64,000 bases of DNA from Campylobacter anatolicus. GTDB taxonomy: Bacteria > Campylobacterota > Campylobacteria > Campylobacterales > Campylobacteraceae. Below, in pieces: positions 55,271-64,000 of the stretch (positions within the stretch are counted from its first letter, which is position 1; each line of letters starts with the position of its first letter). Below the pieces are notes generated by a model. That model did no database searches. It had not been told where the DNA came from and worked only from the letters and a program-made list of their open reading frames with translations. Location: assembly GCF_018145655.1 (NCBI RefSeq), contig NZ_JAGSSY010000004.1, positions 1-64,000 of the forward strand, read 5' to 3'. The translations under genes and the position numbers were made by a program.

Positions 55271-55384
55271 ATGAAATTTAGACCATTTTTCACATTGCTA
55301 TCTATCACTAGTCATTCAGCACTATCGCTAGACACCACACAAGAAAGCGGTAGTAACACAACTACACATATACAAGATAGATAA
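55271..55384 (+). CDS. 37-residue exported peptide or gene remnant coupled to ung
   Basis: ATG 55271 with AAAGGAAATGAT upstream; 37 residues (starts MKFRPFFTLLSITSHSALSL, a signal-peptide-like stretch) ending at TAA 55382-55384 that overlaps the ung ATG as TAATG. The remaining sequence (DTTQESGSNTTT...) resembles the start of an outer-membrane receptor, so it may be a remnant, but the ribosome site and overlap suggest it is translated ahead of ung. Confidence 0.5.
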   Translation: MKFRPFFTLLSITSHSALSLDTTQESGSNTTTHIQDR

Positions 55385-56079
55385 TGCAGATAAAATTAGA
55401 TAATGTAAAGATAGAACCAAGCTGGAAAGAGGTGTTAAAGGATGAGTTTTTAAGCCCATATTTTGCCGAGCTTAAAGATAAATTTATAAAAGCAAAGCAC
55501 AAAGGCATTGTCTATCCACCAAACCATCTAATATTTAATGCGTTTAACTTAACTCCGTTTAACAAGGTCAAAGTTGTATTACTCGGACAAGACCCATACC
55601 ACGGAGAAGGTCAGGCTATGGGACTTAGCTTTTCAGTACCAAAGGGTGTGAGAGTGCCACCAAGCCTAGCAAATATCTATAAAGAAATTTACGATGATTT
55701 GGGTATCCTTGAACCAAATAATGGGGATCTCTCGTATTGGGCTAAGCAAGGTGTGTTGCTACTTAATGCAACTTTAAGCGTAGCAGCAGGAGTGGCAAAC
55801 TCTCACTCAAATTTTGGTTGGCAAAACTTTACAGATGCAGTTATAAAAGTATTAAGTCGTGAGCGTAAGAATTTAGTATTTTTACTTTGGGGCAATAACG
55901 CAAAGGCAAAACGTGAGCTAATAGACGCTAACAAACATAAAATTTTGTTAGCTGCACACCCTAGTCCACTAGCTCGTGGGGCATTTTTCGGCTGCAAACA
56001 CTTCTCACAAACTAACGCATATCTGTTAGCTAACGGCATTAGTGCGATAGACTGGGACTTATCAAATTTTAAGGTATAA
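55384..56079 (+). CDS. ung: Uracil-DNA glycosylase
   Basis: 231 residues. Removes uracil from DNA. Water-activating loop GQDPYHGEGQAMGLSFSV, Ser-Asn motif LLLNATLSV, uracil-binding LLWGNNA and leucine loop HPSPLARGAFFG (usual HPSPLSA/RG). Start overlaps the short upstream frame's stop. Confidence 0.96.
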   Translation: MQIKLDNVKIEPSWKEVLKDEFLSPYFAELKDKFIKAKHKGIVYPPNHLIFNAFNLTPFNKVKVVLLGQDPYHGEGQAMGLSFSVPKGVRVPPSLANIYKEIYDDLGILEPNNGDLSYWAKQGVLLLNATLSVAAGVANSHSNFGWQNFTDAVIKVLSRERKNLVFLLWGNNAKAKRELIDANKHKILLAAHPSPLARGAFFGCKHFSQTNAYLLANGISAIDWDLSNFKV

Positions 56080-56081
56080 AG

Positions 56082-56597
56082 ATGAGACGTAAGGATAGGG
56101 AGCTAGATATAAATGAAGCTTATAAAGTAATAGATGAGAGTGAATACTCAGTAGTTTCGTGTATCGATGAAGATAGCGTATTTTCAGTGCCTATCTCACA
56201 TGTGCGTGAAAATAATAGTATATTTTTACACGGAGCTATGGCTGGTGGAAAGAAAAGGCTATTTCAAAACGGCAAAGATGTGGAGCTAGTTTGTGTTAGT
56301 CAAAATAATATCCCAATGCTAAGCCTTGATGAGTTAGAGATGATGAAAGGCGATGGCAAAGCGTATAGCTCTAAAGCTTATACAACAAAATACAAAAGTG
56401 CCGTTGCAAAAACAAAAGCGTATCAAGTAGATGACGAAGTCGCAAAGATACACGCTCTAAGGCTACTTTGTGAAAAATACACACCCAAATATCTGCAAGG
56501 CTTTGATGCAGCTATAGCACACTCGCTAAAAACTACAAACGTCTATGAGTTAAAGATAATAAGCTTAAGTGCAAAGACAAACATAAAAGCAGATTAA
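56082..56597 (+). CDS. Pyridoxamine 5'-phosphate oxidase-like flavin-binding protein (NimA-type)
   Basis: 171 residues of split-barrel fold: MRRKDRELDINEAYKVIDESEYSVVSCIDEDSVFSVPISHVRENNSIFLHGAMAG-type N-terminus is typical of the NimA/PNPOx-like group. Binds FMN or F420-like cofactors in homologs; reaction unknown. 2 bases after ung. Confidence 0.85.
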   Translation: MRRKDRELDINEAYKVIDESEYSVVSCIDEDSVFSVPISHVRENNSIFLHGAMAGGKKRLFQNGKDVELVCVSQNNIPMLSLDELEMMKGDGKAYSSKAYTTKYKSAVAKTKAYQVDDEVAKIHALRLLCEKYTPKYLQGFDAAIAHSLKTTNVYELKIISLSAKTNIKAD

Positions 56598-56607
56598 AGG
56601 ATAGACA

Positions 56608-57075
56608 TTGATAAGAGAGGCAAATGTAAACGATACAGTCGCGATAATATCGCTCATAAAAGAGCTTGCTAAGTATGAAAATTTAAATAGTGAAGTAGAT
56701 ATAGATGAAGCAACATTTCGCTCTCATCTTTTTGAGAAAAAACTGGCAAACGCCCTTGTCGCCGAAGTAGACAGTGAGATCGTGGGGTATGCGATATATT
56801 TTTACTCATTTTCTACATTTTTGGGACGCTCTGGAATTTACCTTGAAGATTTGTATGTTAAAAAAGAACATCGTGGTCGTGGCTTGGGACTTGGACTTAT
56901 TAAAACCTTATCTCAAATTTGTGAGCATGAAGGTTTTGGGCGACTTGAATGGGAGTGTCTTGACTGGAATGAACCGAGTATTAAATTTTATGAGAGTTTA
57001 GGTGCTAAACGCCAAAGTGGATGGATAAAATTTAGACTAACAAGAGATGAGATAGCTAAGCTAAATAAACAATAA
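56608..57075 (+). CDS. GNAT-family N-acetyltransferase
   Basis: 155 residues from TTG 56608 with AAAGGAT upstream. Acetyl-CoA motif A: LYVKKEHRGRGLGLGLIKTLSQI, motif B: WECLDWNEPSIKFYESLGAK. The pattern resembles diamine N-acetyltransferases, so polyamines are possible substrates. Ends in a hairpin that overlaps the stop. Confidence 0.9.
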   Translation: MIREANVNDTVAIISLIKELAKYENLNSEVDIDEATFRSHLFEKKLANALVAEVDSEIVGYAIYFYSFSTFLGRSGIYLEDLYVKKEHRGRGLGLGLIKTLSQICEHEGFGRLEWECLDWNEPSIKFYESLGAKRQSGWIKFRLTRDEIAKLNKQ

Positions 57076-57110
57076 TGCTTATAAATTTATAAACATTATT
57101 GTTTATACTT
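57065..57110 (+). terminator. Terminator after the acetyltransferase gene
   Basis: 13-bp stem ATAAACAATAATG/CATTATTGTTTAT (57065-57077 with 57094-57106); AT-rich, followed by ACTTAGG, so U-tract is within the stem arm. Moderately convincing. Confidence 0.55.
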
Positions 57111-57277
57111 AGGAGTTATTAAATTTAGTACCAACTTTGTTTCATTGAAATCGGCATATCGTTGTTTTACTTCACTTTGCTTGTAACTGCAAGTAAAAAC
57201 ATTCATAGACTTACAGATTTTAAACAATTTATTTATTTAATAAATATTTAAGATAATAGTGGCTAATATTCACTTTA

Positions 57278-57295
57278 TGATAACGATTATTATTA
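57278..57295. promoter_or_regulatory. Fur-box-like site
   Basis: TGATAACGATTATTATTA close to the consensus GATAATGATAATCATTATC, 15 bases upstream of the receptor ATG. Confidence 0.65.
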
Positions 57296-57310
57296 ACATA
57301 AAGGTAGAAA

Positions 57311-59440
57311 ATGTCTAAATTTAGTATAGTAGCAGCTATTGTTATATTCGGCTCATCACTTTACGCAGTTGATTTAAACGCCACAAAGCCAACGGTAGCA
57401 AGTAGTGATGAAAGGACAATTGATCTAGCACTAATCTCAGTAATAGCAAACCGAAGCGAAACTGATATAGCAAAATATGCAGGTCAAATAGGTGTAATAA
57501 ATAACATATCATACACACCATCTATTATAGAAGCTCTAGATCAAATACCTGGAGTTCAAATAGGCGGTGATTATGGTAGGCAAATAGGCCAGGATTTTAA
57601 AATTCGTGGCTATGGATATGGCAATGATGAAAGCCGAATTATCATCAAACAAGATGGTATAAGACGCTCTGTGTCTATGTTTTCTAACCAAATTTCAAGT
57701 TTTAGAGTAGATAATGACTTATTAAAACGAGTTGAGGTGGTTAAAGGTGCGTCATCAGTGCTCCACGGTAGTGGTGCGATAGGTGGTATAGTTAGTATGC
57801 AGACAAAGGGAGTTGATGATTATATAATAGACAACAAAAACTACGGCGTAATGATAGGCTCACGAATAGAGAGCAATAATATGCACTCGTTTCGTGGAGC
57901 TATAGCCATTAAGCCATATGAAAATTTTGGCTTTTTATTCTACGGCAAACATGCTGATTTTGGAAATATAAAACTAGCTGATGGTGGAAACGAAGCAAAA
58001 ACTATAACAAAAACAATAAACAAAGAGCAGATAAACACACTCTTTACAAAGACAGAATGGGACGTAACAGACGAACAAAGACTTGAGTTTAGTCTATTTA
58101 ATTTTAACGAAAACGTAACAACTGGATGGAATTCACTTTGGCACTACGACCCAGGCGATGCACCGACTATAGGCACACTAAAGCAACGTGATTATAATCT
58201 AAAATATAGTTACATACCGTTAAATAACAACTGGATAAATTTTGAAGCACAATACTACAATGCCAAGTCAGAATATAATAGAGATAGAGTTGGAAGAGTC
58301 GGGACAACAAATGTAAATAACTACTATATAAACAAAGATGATCGTTGGGGTATAAATTTAAAAAATGAGAGCATATTTGATACTGGCATTATAGATCATA
58401 GGCTAGTTATAGGTGCTGATTATGAAAAACGCCGTGAAAATGCGACCTTTATCGTAAACGGTGTGCTACAAGACTCTAGTTCAATGCCAAATTACTATAA
58501 AGATCTAGGAATTTACATTCAAAATATTATGAATTTAAGAAATTTAGAGATAACAGTTGGCGGTAGATATGATAGGTTTGAGCGCGGGGTTAATATAAAC
58601 GGAAGTAGTGAATTTACGGAAAGTAGATTTTCACCAAGGATAGCTTTTGCTTACGAGATATTTGAAGATATACACTTATTAGCAGGATATGCTGAGACAT
58701 TTCGCTCTCCAACACCACACGAGACATCAGCCTCTGGCCCTTTAAATATAATGTATTGGTATATACCAAATTCAAATTTAAAGCCAGAGATAGCAAAAGA
58801 GTATGAGTTTGGATTTTCAGTAGATAAAAGCGGGTTGATAACAAATAGTGATGAGCTTTATCTAAAAGCAACCTACTATACTGGTGAAATTTCAAATTTA
58901 ATAAATCTTAAAGCACTCACAGCACTTGGCACACCACCTCATACTAGCAGAGCATACGCTCAGTATCAAAATATCGCAAAAACCAAACGATATGGATATG
59001 AGGTGGAAGCCAAATATAATATAAACTATTGGCTTTTTGACTTTAGCTATGATCACACAAAACTAACAGACAAAGAGACAAAGGCTAGAATAAAACCATT
59101 CGCCGATAAAATAACATTAGGGGCTACATATCGTTATATACCATGGGGCTTAAGTGGTGGAGTGCATATAAGTCATTGGCTAAAGCCATACCTTGATACA
59201 AAGAGTGTTGTAATAAGAGGAAATACATATTATTACCCCGATAGGCCTTATACTATTGTAAATTTACGTGGTAGCTGGGTGCCAAAAGTTCAAAATAAAA
59301 TTTTTGGAAGTGGATTTAAGCTAAATTTTGGTGTTAATAACATACTAGATGATAAACACATGCAGGCAAATAGCTATAAAAACTCAGGCTATGTTGGACG
59401 TGGCAGAAACTTCTATATTGATTTTGAAAAGAAATTTTAA
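57311..59440 (+). CDS. TonB-dependent outer-membrane receptor (siderophore or heme)
   Basis: 709 residues, signal peptide (MSKFSIVAAIVIFGSSLYA). Plug: IEALDQIPGVQIGGDYGRQIGQDFKIRGYGYGNDESRIIIKQDGIRR, then VEVVKGASSVLHGSGAIGGIVSMQTK. 22-strand barrel ending in YIDFEKKF. FRSPTPHE is close to the FRAP-type motif of hemophore or heme receptors. AAAGGTAGAAA precedes the ATG. A Fur-box-like site suggests iron control. Confidence 0.92.
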   Translation: MSKFSIVAAIVIFGSSLYAVDLNATKPTVASSDERTIDLALISVIANRSETDIAKYAGQIGVINNISYTPSIIEALDQIPGVQIGGDYGRQIGQDFKIRGYGYGNDESRIIIKQDGIRRSVSMFSNQISSFRVDNDLLKRVEVVKGASSVLHGSGAIGGIVSMQTKGVDDYIIDNKNYGVMIGSRIESNNMHSFRGAIAIKPYENFGFLFYGKHADFGNIKLADGGNEAKTITKTINKEQINTLFTKTEWDVTDEQRLEFSLFNFNENVTTGWNSLWHYDPGDAPTIGTLKQRDYNLKYSYIPLNNNWINFEAQYYNAKSEYNRDRVGRVGTTNVNNYYINKDDRWGINLKNESIFDTGIIDHRLVIGADYEKRRENATFIVNGVLQDSSSMPNYYKDLGIYIQNIMNLRNLEITVGGRYDRFERGVNINGSSEFTESRFSPRIAFAYEIFEDIHLLAGYAETFRSPTPHETSASGPLNIMYWYIPNSNLKPEIAKEYEFGFSVDKSGLITNSDELYLKATYYTGEISNLINLKALTALGTPPHTSRAYAQYQNIAKTKRYGYEVEAKYNINYWLFDFSYDHTKLTDKETKARIKPFADKITLGATYRYIPWGLSGGVHISHWLKPYLDTKSVVIRGNTYYYPDRPYTIVNLRGSWVPKVQNKIFGSGFKLNFGVNNILDDKHMQANSYKNSGYVGRGRNFYIDFEKKF

Positions 59441-59501
59441 AAGTTAGTTTTGGCTTAAGCTTGTAAATTTAGTATAATATCCAAAAAATAAAAGGATACT
59501 C

Positions 59502-60686
59502 TTGCAAGCTTTTGCTCTTAAATTTCGCCCTAAAAATTTAGATGAGATATGCGGACAAGCCGAAGTTGTCGCTGTTTTTAAAAAATTTATAGCAAATGGC
59601 AAGATTCCGCACTCTATATTTTATGGTGTGGCAGGGTGTGGTAAAACTAGCTTTGCTAGAGCAGTAGCAGGACAGATGGATTATGATTTTTATGAATTTG
59701 ACGGGGGAAATTTAAAGATAGATGACTTTCGTAAAATTCTCAAAAATCATGAAAACGCACTAACAAAACCGCTATTTTTCATAGACGAAATTCACCGCTT
59801 AAGCAAAACACAACAAGAAACTCTACTCATACCTATGGAGAACTATCACGCTTTAGTCATTGGTGCTAGTACAGAAAATCCATACTTTACGTTAAGCTCA
59901 GGCATTCGTAGTCGCTCAATGCTCTTTGAGTTTAAACCACTAAATGTTAGTGATTTTGAAAAACTACTAACAAACATTAGGACTAAAGTTAGCTTTGAAA
60001 TAACAGACGAGGCTAAAGATTACCTATTTAAAAGTAGTGGCGGAGACGCACGAGCATTATTAAATTTATTAGAATTTACACTAAGTATAACAACCAACAT
60101 AACACTAACAGAGTTAAAAACACTAAGAGCCAATGCTTTAAGTGATGGAGTTAGTAGCGATGACACGCACTATAACTTAGCAAGTGCATTTATAAAATCT
60201 CTTCGTGGAAGCGACACAGATGCTGTTATATATTACCTTGCAAGACTTATAGACGGCGGTGAGAGTGCAGACTTTATCGCACGGCGGATGGTGATATTTG
60301 CCAGTGAGGATATAGGTAACGCAAATCCAAATGCACTAACAATGGCGACTAACACATTAACTGCTGTTAGTAAAATAGGCTATCCTGAAGCACGTATCAT
60401 TTTAGCTCAGTGTGCCGTCTATCTAGCAAACTCACCAAAGTCAAACTCAAGTTATAAGGCAATTAATGTTGCTTTATCTTATGTAAAAAACGAGCCAAAG
60501 TTACAAGTGCCAAAATACCTAATAAATAGTGATCCAGAGATAAAAAAATATCTTTATCCGCACGACTTTGGTGGCTGGGTAGAGCAGACGTATTTAGAAA
60601 AACCGCTAAAATTTTATGATAGCAATGGCATAGGCTTTGAAAAAACCTTAGATGAATGGAGTGTGAGGATAAAGACAAAAAAGTAG
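59502..60686 (+). CDS. rarA: Replication-associated recombination protein A (RarA/MgsA)
   Basis: 394 residues from TTG 59502 with AAAGGATACT upstream and TATAAT at 59473-59478. Walker A YGVAGCGKTSFARAVA, Walker B FIDEIHRLSKTQQ, sensor motifs GASTENPYF and SSGGDARALLNLLE. Clamp-loader-like AAA+ ATPase acting at stalled forks. Slightly shorter than E. coli RarA (447). Confidence 0.93.
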   Translation: MQAFALKFRPKNLDEICGQAEVVAVFKKFIANGKIPHSIFYGVAGCGKTSFARAVAGQMDYDFYEFDGGNLKIDDFRKILKNHENALTKPLFFIDEIHRLSKTQQETLLIPMENYHALVIGASTENPYFTLSSGIRSRSMLFEFKPLNVSDFEKLLTNIRTKVSFEITDEAKDYLFKSSGGDARALLNLLEFTLSITTNITLTELKTLRANALSDGVSSDDTHYNLASAFIKSLRGSDTDAVIYYLARLIDGGESADFIARRMVIFASEDIGNANPNALTMATNTLTAVSKIGYPEARIILAQCAVYLANSPKSNSSYKAINVALSYVKNEPKLQVPKYLINSDPEIKKYLYPHDFGGWVEQTYLEKPLKFYDSNGIGFEKTLDEWSVRIKTKK

Positions 60687-60771
60687 CTAAAATTTAAATA
60701 TTTTATAAAAATTTAATTTTATTTTAAATATACTCTAAAATCTCATAAAACAATATTTCAAAGGACATCCA

Positions 60772-62208
60772 TTGCATACACTACTAAACACATTTAACAA
60801 TGGTATTGATACTATAAATTCCTTCATCTGGGGACCATACTTTCTTATCGCTCTACTTTGTGGAACTGGGCTTTACTTTACTATTAAGCTTAAATTTGTT
60901 CAAATTTTTAAATTTAAAGATGGTTGGAACAAACTATTTGGTAACTTTTCACTTCACGGAGATGCCGCTGGTAAGCACGGAATGAGCTCGTTTCAAGCGG
61001 TTGCTACTGCAGTCGCAGCACAGGTTGGTACTGGAAATTTAGTCGGTGCTTCAACTGCACTTATAATGGGCGGTCCTGGTGCGATATTTTGGATGTGGTG
61101 TGCTGCGTTTTTAGGTATGGCTACAAATTTTGCCGAGATCTGCCTAGCACAAATTTATCGCACAAAAGATAATAGCGGACATACTATCGGTGGTCCAGCA
61201 TTTTACATCTCAAATGGTGTAGGCGGTAAAATGGGTAAATACCTAGCGATATTTTTTGCCATTGCCATTATAACAGCACTTGGGTGTATGGGTAATATGG
61301 TACAAGCAAACTCCATCTCGGATGGCTTTTCTGGAGCATTTGGTATACCAAAATGGGCGATTGGTATCGTCCTCGCACTCATCTGTGCATTTGTCTTTAT
61401 CGGCGGAGTTAGAGCTATCGCACGAGTAGCAGAAAAGGTTGTGCCAATGATGGCTATACTTTATGTATTAGTCGGTCTTATTATTATCATCGTAAATTTC
61501 AAAGAAATTCCAGCTGTTATCAATATTATATTTGAAGCAGCATTTAACCCTACTGCTGCTTGGGGCGGTGCGACAGGTGCTACCATCGCAACAGCTATGC
61601 GTTACGGTATCGCAAGGGGGCTTTTTAGCAATGAAGCAGGTATGGGTTCAACTCCACACGCACACGCCGCCGCAAAGGTTAAACACCCAGTAGAGCAAGG
61701 TGTACTAGGTATAATGAGTGTTTTTGTAGATACTTTTATCGTGCTAAACATCACCGTTTTTGTAGTCCTTAGTTCTAATGTGGTGGCGTTTAAAGAGGTT
61801 AGTGCTGGCAAATTTGAAGCGGTATTTAAGGGAATTACTCTCGTGCAAGAGGCCTTTTCAGCACACCTGCTTGGCAATCAACTTGGTTACTCATTTGTAG
61901 CTATATGCCTATTTTTCTTTGCATTTACAACTATTATAAGTTGGTATTATTTCTCCGAGATAAATATCCGCTATCTTTTTGGTCAAAAAGGTGTTAAATG
62001 GCTTCAAATTTTAGTCGTTTGCTTTGTATTTTTAGGAAGTTTGTTAAAAATAGATCTTGTTTGGGGCTTAGCCGATTTGTTTAATGGACTTATGGTTATA
62101 CCAAATTTAATAGCCGTTCTTATTCTAAGTCCAGTAGTTGAAAAGCTCTTAAAAGACTACAATGAAAAAAAAGAGTATAAACAAGATGAATATATAAAGG
62201 TTAAATAA
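60772..62208 (+). CDS. Sodium:alanine symporter (AGCS family)
   Basis: 478 residues, 10-12 membrane helices. TTG start with AAAGGACAT upstream. AVATAVAAQVGTGNLVGASTALIMGGPGAIFWMW, NSISDGFSGAFGIP and RGLFSNEAGMGSTPHAHAAAK are AGCS signature sequences. Imports alanine or glycine with sodium. Confidence 0.93.
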   Translation: MHTLLNTFNNGIDTINSFIWGPYFLIALLCGTGLYFTIKLKFVQIFKFKDGWNKLFGNFSLHGDAAGKHGMSSFQAVATAVAAQVGTGNLVGASTALIMGGPGAIFWMWCAAFLGMATNFAEICLAQIYRTKDNSGHTIGGPAFYISNGVGGKMGKYLAIFFAIAIITALGCMGNMVQANSISDGFSGAFGIPKWAIGIVLALICAFVFIGGVRAIARVAEKVVPMMAILYVLVGLIIIIVNFKEIPAVINIIFEAAFNPTAAWGGATGATIATAMRYGIARGLFSNEAGMGSTPHAHAAAKVKHPVEQGVLGIMSVFVDTFIVLNITVFVVLSSNVVAFKEVSAGKFEAVFKGITLVQEAFSAHLLGNQLGYSFVAICLFFFAFTTIISWYYFSEINIRYLFGQKGVKWLQILVVCFVFLGSLLKIDLVWGLADLFNGLMVIPNLIAVLILSPVVEKLLKDYNEKKEYKQDEYIKVK

Positions 62209-62897
62209 TGGCGTTTTTAAAAGCAGTTTTACTAGGTAGCGTGAAAGAATACGGTGATAAAAATGCCATTAATCCACTTAAAAAGGTGTGGAAAAGTGCC
62301 TTTTTTAAAGTTGCCCAAAGTGGCGAGACTTTTGCTAATGAGCTAGGATTTTGCGGCGATAGCGTAGCAGATACAAAACATCACGGTGGAGCCGAAAAAG
62401 CAGTATTTGCCAACTCTTATGAAAACTATACGTCGTGGGAGAGTTATCTTGGACTTTCAAATTTGCCATTTGGTGCGATGGGAGAAAATCTAACAATATC
62501 TGGTCTAGATGAGAACAATGTTTGCATAGGTGATGTGCACCAAGTCGGCTCACTCGTACTTCAGGTTTCACAACCACGAAAGCCTTGTTTTAAGATTTCC
62601 ATACGCTGGGGAAATAAAGACTTTGCAAGACATATCTTCGCGACGGGACTTACTGGATGGTATTATAGAGTGCTTGAGAGCGGATCATGTAAGGCTGGAG
62701 ATGAGATAAAGCTTATTTCGCAAGATAGCATTCAAATGAGCGTTATGAGTGTAAATAAACTCTTTTTTGACCCAAAAAATCATCAAAATTTATTAGATAA
62801 ATTTTTTAAGCTTACTACAATAGCAAATGGTTGGCAGAACGATATACAAAAGCGTATTGATGGTGTTTATGACGCTAGCTATATGGTTGAATTATAA
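62208..62897 (+). CDS. MOSC-domain protein (YiiM-like)
   Basis: 229 residues. HHGGAEKAVFANSYENYTSWE, GAMGENLTISGLDENNVCIGD and the conserved Cys in VSQPRKPCFKISIRWG define the MOSC domain, which binds molybdenum cofactor sulfide in YiiM and mARC. The molybdoenzyme link is general, not specific. ATG overlaps the symporter stop as TAATG. Confidence 0.9.
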   Translation: MAFLKAVLLGSVKEYGDKNAINPLKKVWKSAFFKVAQSGETFANELGFCGDSVADTKHHGGAEKAVFANSYENYTSWESYLGLSNLPFGAMGENLTISGLDENNVCIGDVHQVGSLVLQVSQPRKPCFKISIRWGNKDFARHIFATGLTGWYYRVLESGSCKAGDEIKLISQDSIQMSVMSVNKLFFDPKNHQNLLDKFFKLTTIANGWQNDIQKRIDGVYDASYMVEL

Positions 62898-63272
62898 ATT
62901 TTAGCTTTCTGTAAACTACTTATAGTTTTTAAACCCCGTTTATTAATGCTTGTGATATCTAAATTTAAACAACCAGCAAATTATTTAATTTAATAATTAC
63001 ATCTATTATGTATGACCTTAGATTGTCATACTATACATAATTTTAACTCTCTCAATTACTCATCACTTTTAGCTAGTTTGCAGTTTAAAAGCTAAATGGC
63101 GAGTAGCTTTCATCACGAGCTAAAATTTATAGTGATTACTTGTATTTGCAACAATCATTCGCTATATCCTAGCCTAACTTATCTAAGTTTATAGGCTTAT
63201 CTAATATTTTTATCAGTATTCTTGTAATTTATAAATTTACTATTTAGATACTTTGCGTAAAAATAGCTAAAT
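62898..63272. other. Gap before purM
   Basis: About 375 AT-rich bases between convergent genes. Nothing coding seen and no clear terminator. Confidence 0.5.
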
Positions 63273-64000
63273 TTAAACCATCTCTACACCCTTGCCACTC
63301 ACTATCTCTCCGATGATATAGCCATCAGTTACATCTAACACTGCATCTACGTTTAATTTAGGCACAACTAATACCATGCCAACACCCATATTAAAGGTTC
63401 TCATCATTTCAGAATGCTCAACCTTTTGAGAGATAATATCAAAAATTTCAGGCGTTTTTATCGCTTTTAACTCTACTTTCGCACCAAGTCCATCAGGGAA
63501 AACTCGCGGTAAGTTCTCAACTATACCGCCACCTGTGATGTGTGCTAAGGCATTTATTTTATATTTTAAGTTTAGAAAATCTTTAACATAAATTCTAGTC
63601 GGCTCAAGCAACACTTCTATCAGGCTTTTATCGCCAATCTTATCATCAAATTTAAGTCCAAGTTTGCTGATAACGCGACGAGCAAGCGAGAAACCATTAG
63701 AGTGAAGTCCGCTTGATGGCAGAGCTATCAACATATCGCCAGACTTTACAAATTTACTCCTATCGATTTCATCGACCTCAGCCATGCCCACAGCAAATCC
63801 CGCCAAGTCAAAATCTTTGCCCTCATACATAGATGGCATTTCAGCCGTCTCTCCACCTATTAAAGCACACTGAGCCAAACGACAACCATCCGCTATACCT
63901 GCTACAACCTTTGTCGCCGCATCTATATCAAGCTTTGCTGTTGCATAATAATCAAGAAAAAATAGTGGCGTTGCGAAGTTGCAAATCAAGTCATTAACAC
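63273..64000 (-). CDS. purM: Phosphoribosylformylglycinamidine cyclo-ligase (5' end off window)
   Basis: The frame stays open to the right edge (reading VNDLICNFATPLFFLDYY), so the true start is outside. About 241 of the usual ~330 residues are present. AQCALIGGETAEMPSMY, FAVGMAEV, LPSSGLHSNGFSLARR, ITGGGIVENLPRV and TFNMGVGMVLVV are PurM motifs. Forms AIR in purine synthesis. Confidence 0.96.
   Translation of the reverse strand, partial: VNDLICNFATPLFFLDYYATAKLDIDAATKVVAGIADGCRLAQCALIGGETAEMPSMYEGKDFDLAGFAVGMAEVDEIDRSKFVKSGDMLIALPSSGLHSNGFSLARRVISKLGLKFDDKIGDKSLIEVLLEPTRIYVKDFLNLKYKINALAHITGGGIVENLPRVFPDGLGAKVELKAIKTPEIFDIISQKVEHSEMMRTFNMGVGMVLVVPKLNVDAVLDVTDGYIIGEIVSGKGVEMV

Overview
The window is chromosomal DNA from a member of the Campylobacterota, almost certainly a Campylobacter. 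The base composition is very AT-rich, coding is dense, Shine-Dalgarno sequences are AAGGA-like, -10 boxes are TATAAT-like with weak -35 boxes, and TTG starts are common. The run RDD protein, pyrE, frr, secG, Bax-inhibitor-1 protein, carbonic anhydrase and MscS channel has the same gene content as a block I remember from C. jejuni (from memory, not searched). I cannot name the species.

Layout. 1-3057 is the N-terminal part of a large two-partner-secretion exoprotein (minus strand, cut by the window edge). 3.6-6.2 kb holds an ATPase, an exported protein and RNase HII. 6.5-11.8 kb has a BASS transporter and a sulfur amino-acid operon (two binding proteins, permease, ATPase, trans-sulfuration enzyme). 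12.2-20 kb is the conserved housekeeping block, with a 51-residue, extremely acidic small protein coupled to an MscS channel. 20-25.5 kb has a TRAP transporter, sodB, a small lipoprotein and a C-S lyase. 25.6-26.4 kb is a tRNA cluster (Ser, Cys, Leu, Gly, and Ala on the other strand).

26.4-36.9 kb lies between tRNA-Ala and tRNA-Val and looks like an accessory zone. Each tRNA has a broken tyrosine-integrase remnant at its 3' side. Inside are two orphan genes and a seven-gene operon: dba, dsbI, an exported propeller-like protein, and a molybdopterin oxidoreductase with its FeS subunit, TorD-like chaperone and NrfD-like anchor. A 137-bp piece of dsbI, about 96% identical by hand count, lies in inverted orientation beyond the far end of this operon.

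37.4-40.9 kb is a four-gene respiratory module: Tat-exported flavoprotein of the fumarate-reductase-like family, tetraheme cytochrome, NapC/NrfH-type tetraheme quinol dehydrogenase, and an OmpR-type regulator whose receiver appears to carry Glu in place of the phospho-accepting Asp. A hairpin with a T-tract separates the flavoprotein from the cytochromes. 40.8-45.7 kb has an MTHFR-like protein, metE, and rpmI-rplT. 45.8-50.5 kb has a SlyB-like lipoprotein, an aldo/keto reductase pseudogene, a cyclophilin-like/cupin pair, and a three-gene p-cresol-methylhydroxylase-like operon. 50.7-59.4 kb carries a TonB-dependent receptor with exbB-exbD-tonB, a nitroreductase, ung, small enzymes and a second TonB-dependent receptor behind a Fur-box-like site. 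59.5-64 kb has rarA, an alanine symporter, a MOSC protein and part of purM.

Taken together the window shows a microaerophilic or anaerobic respirer with several periplasmic electron-transfer modules (molybdoenzyme, flavoprotein-cytochrome, phenol-oxidising flavoprotein-cytochrome), iron uptake and sulfur amino-acid uptake. All family assignments are from motif reading without database searches.
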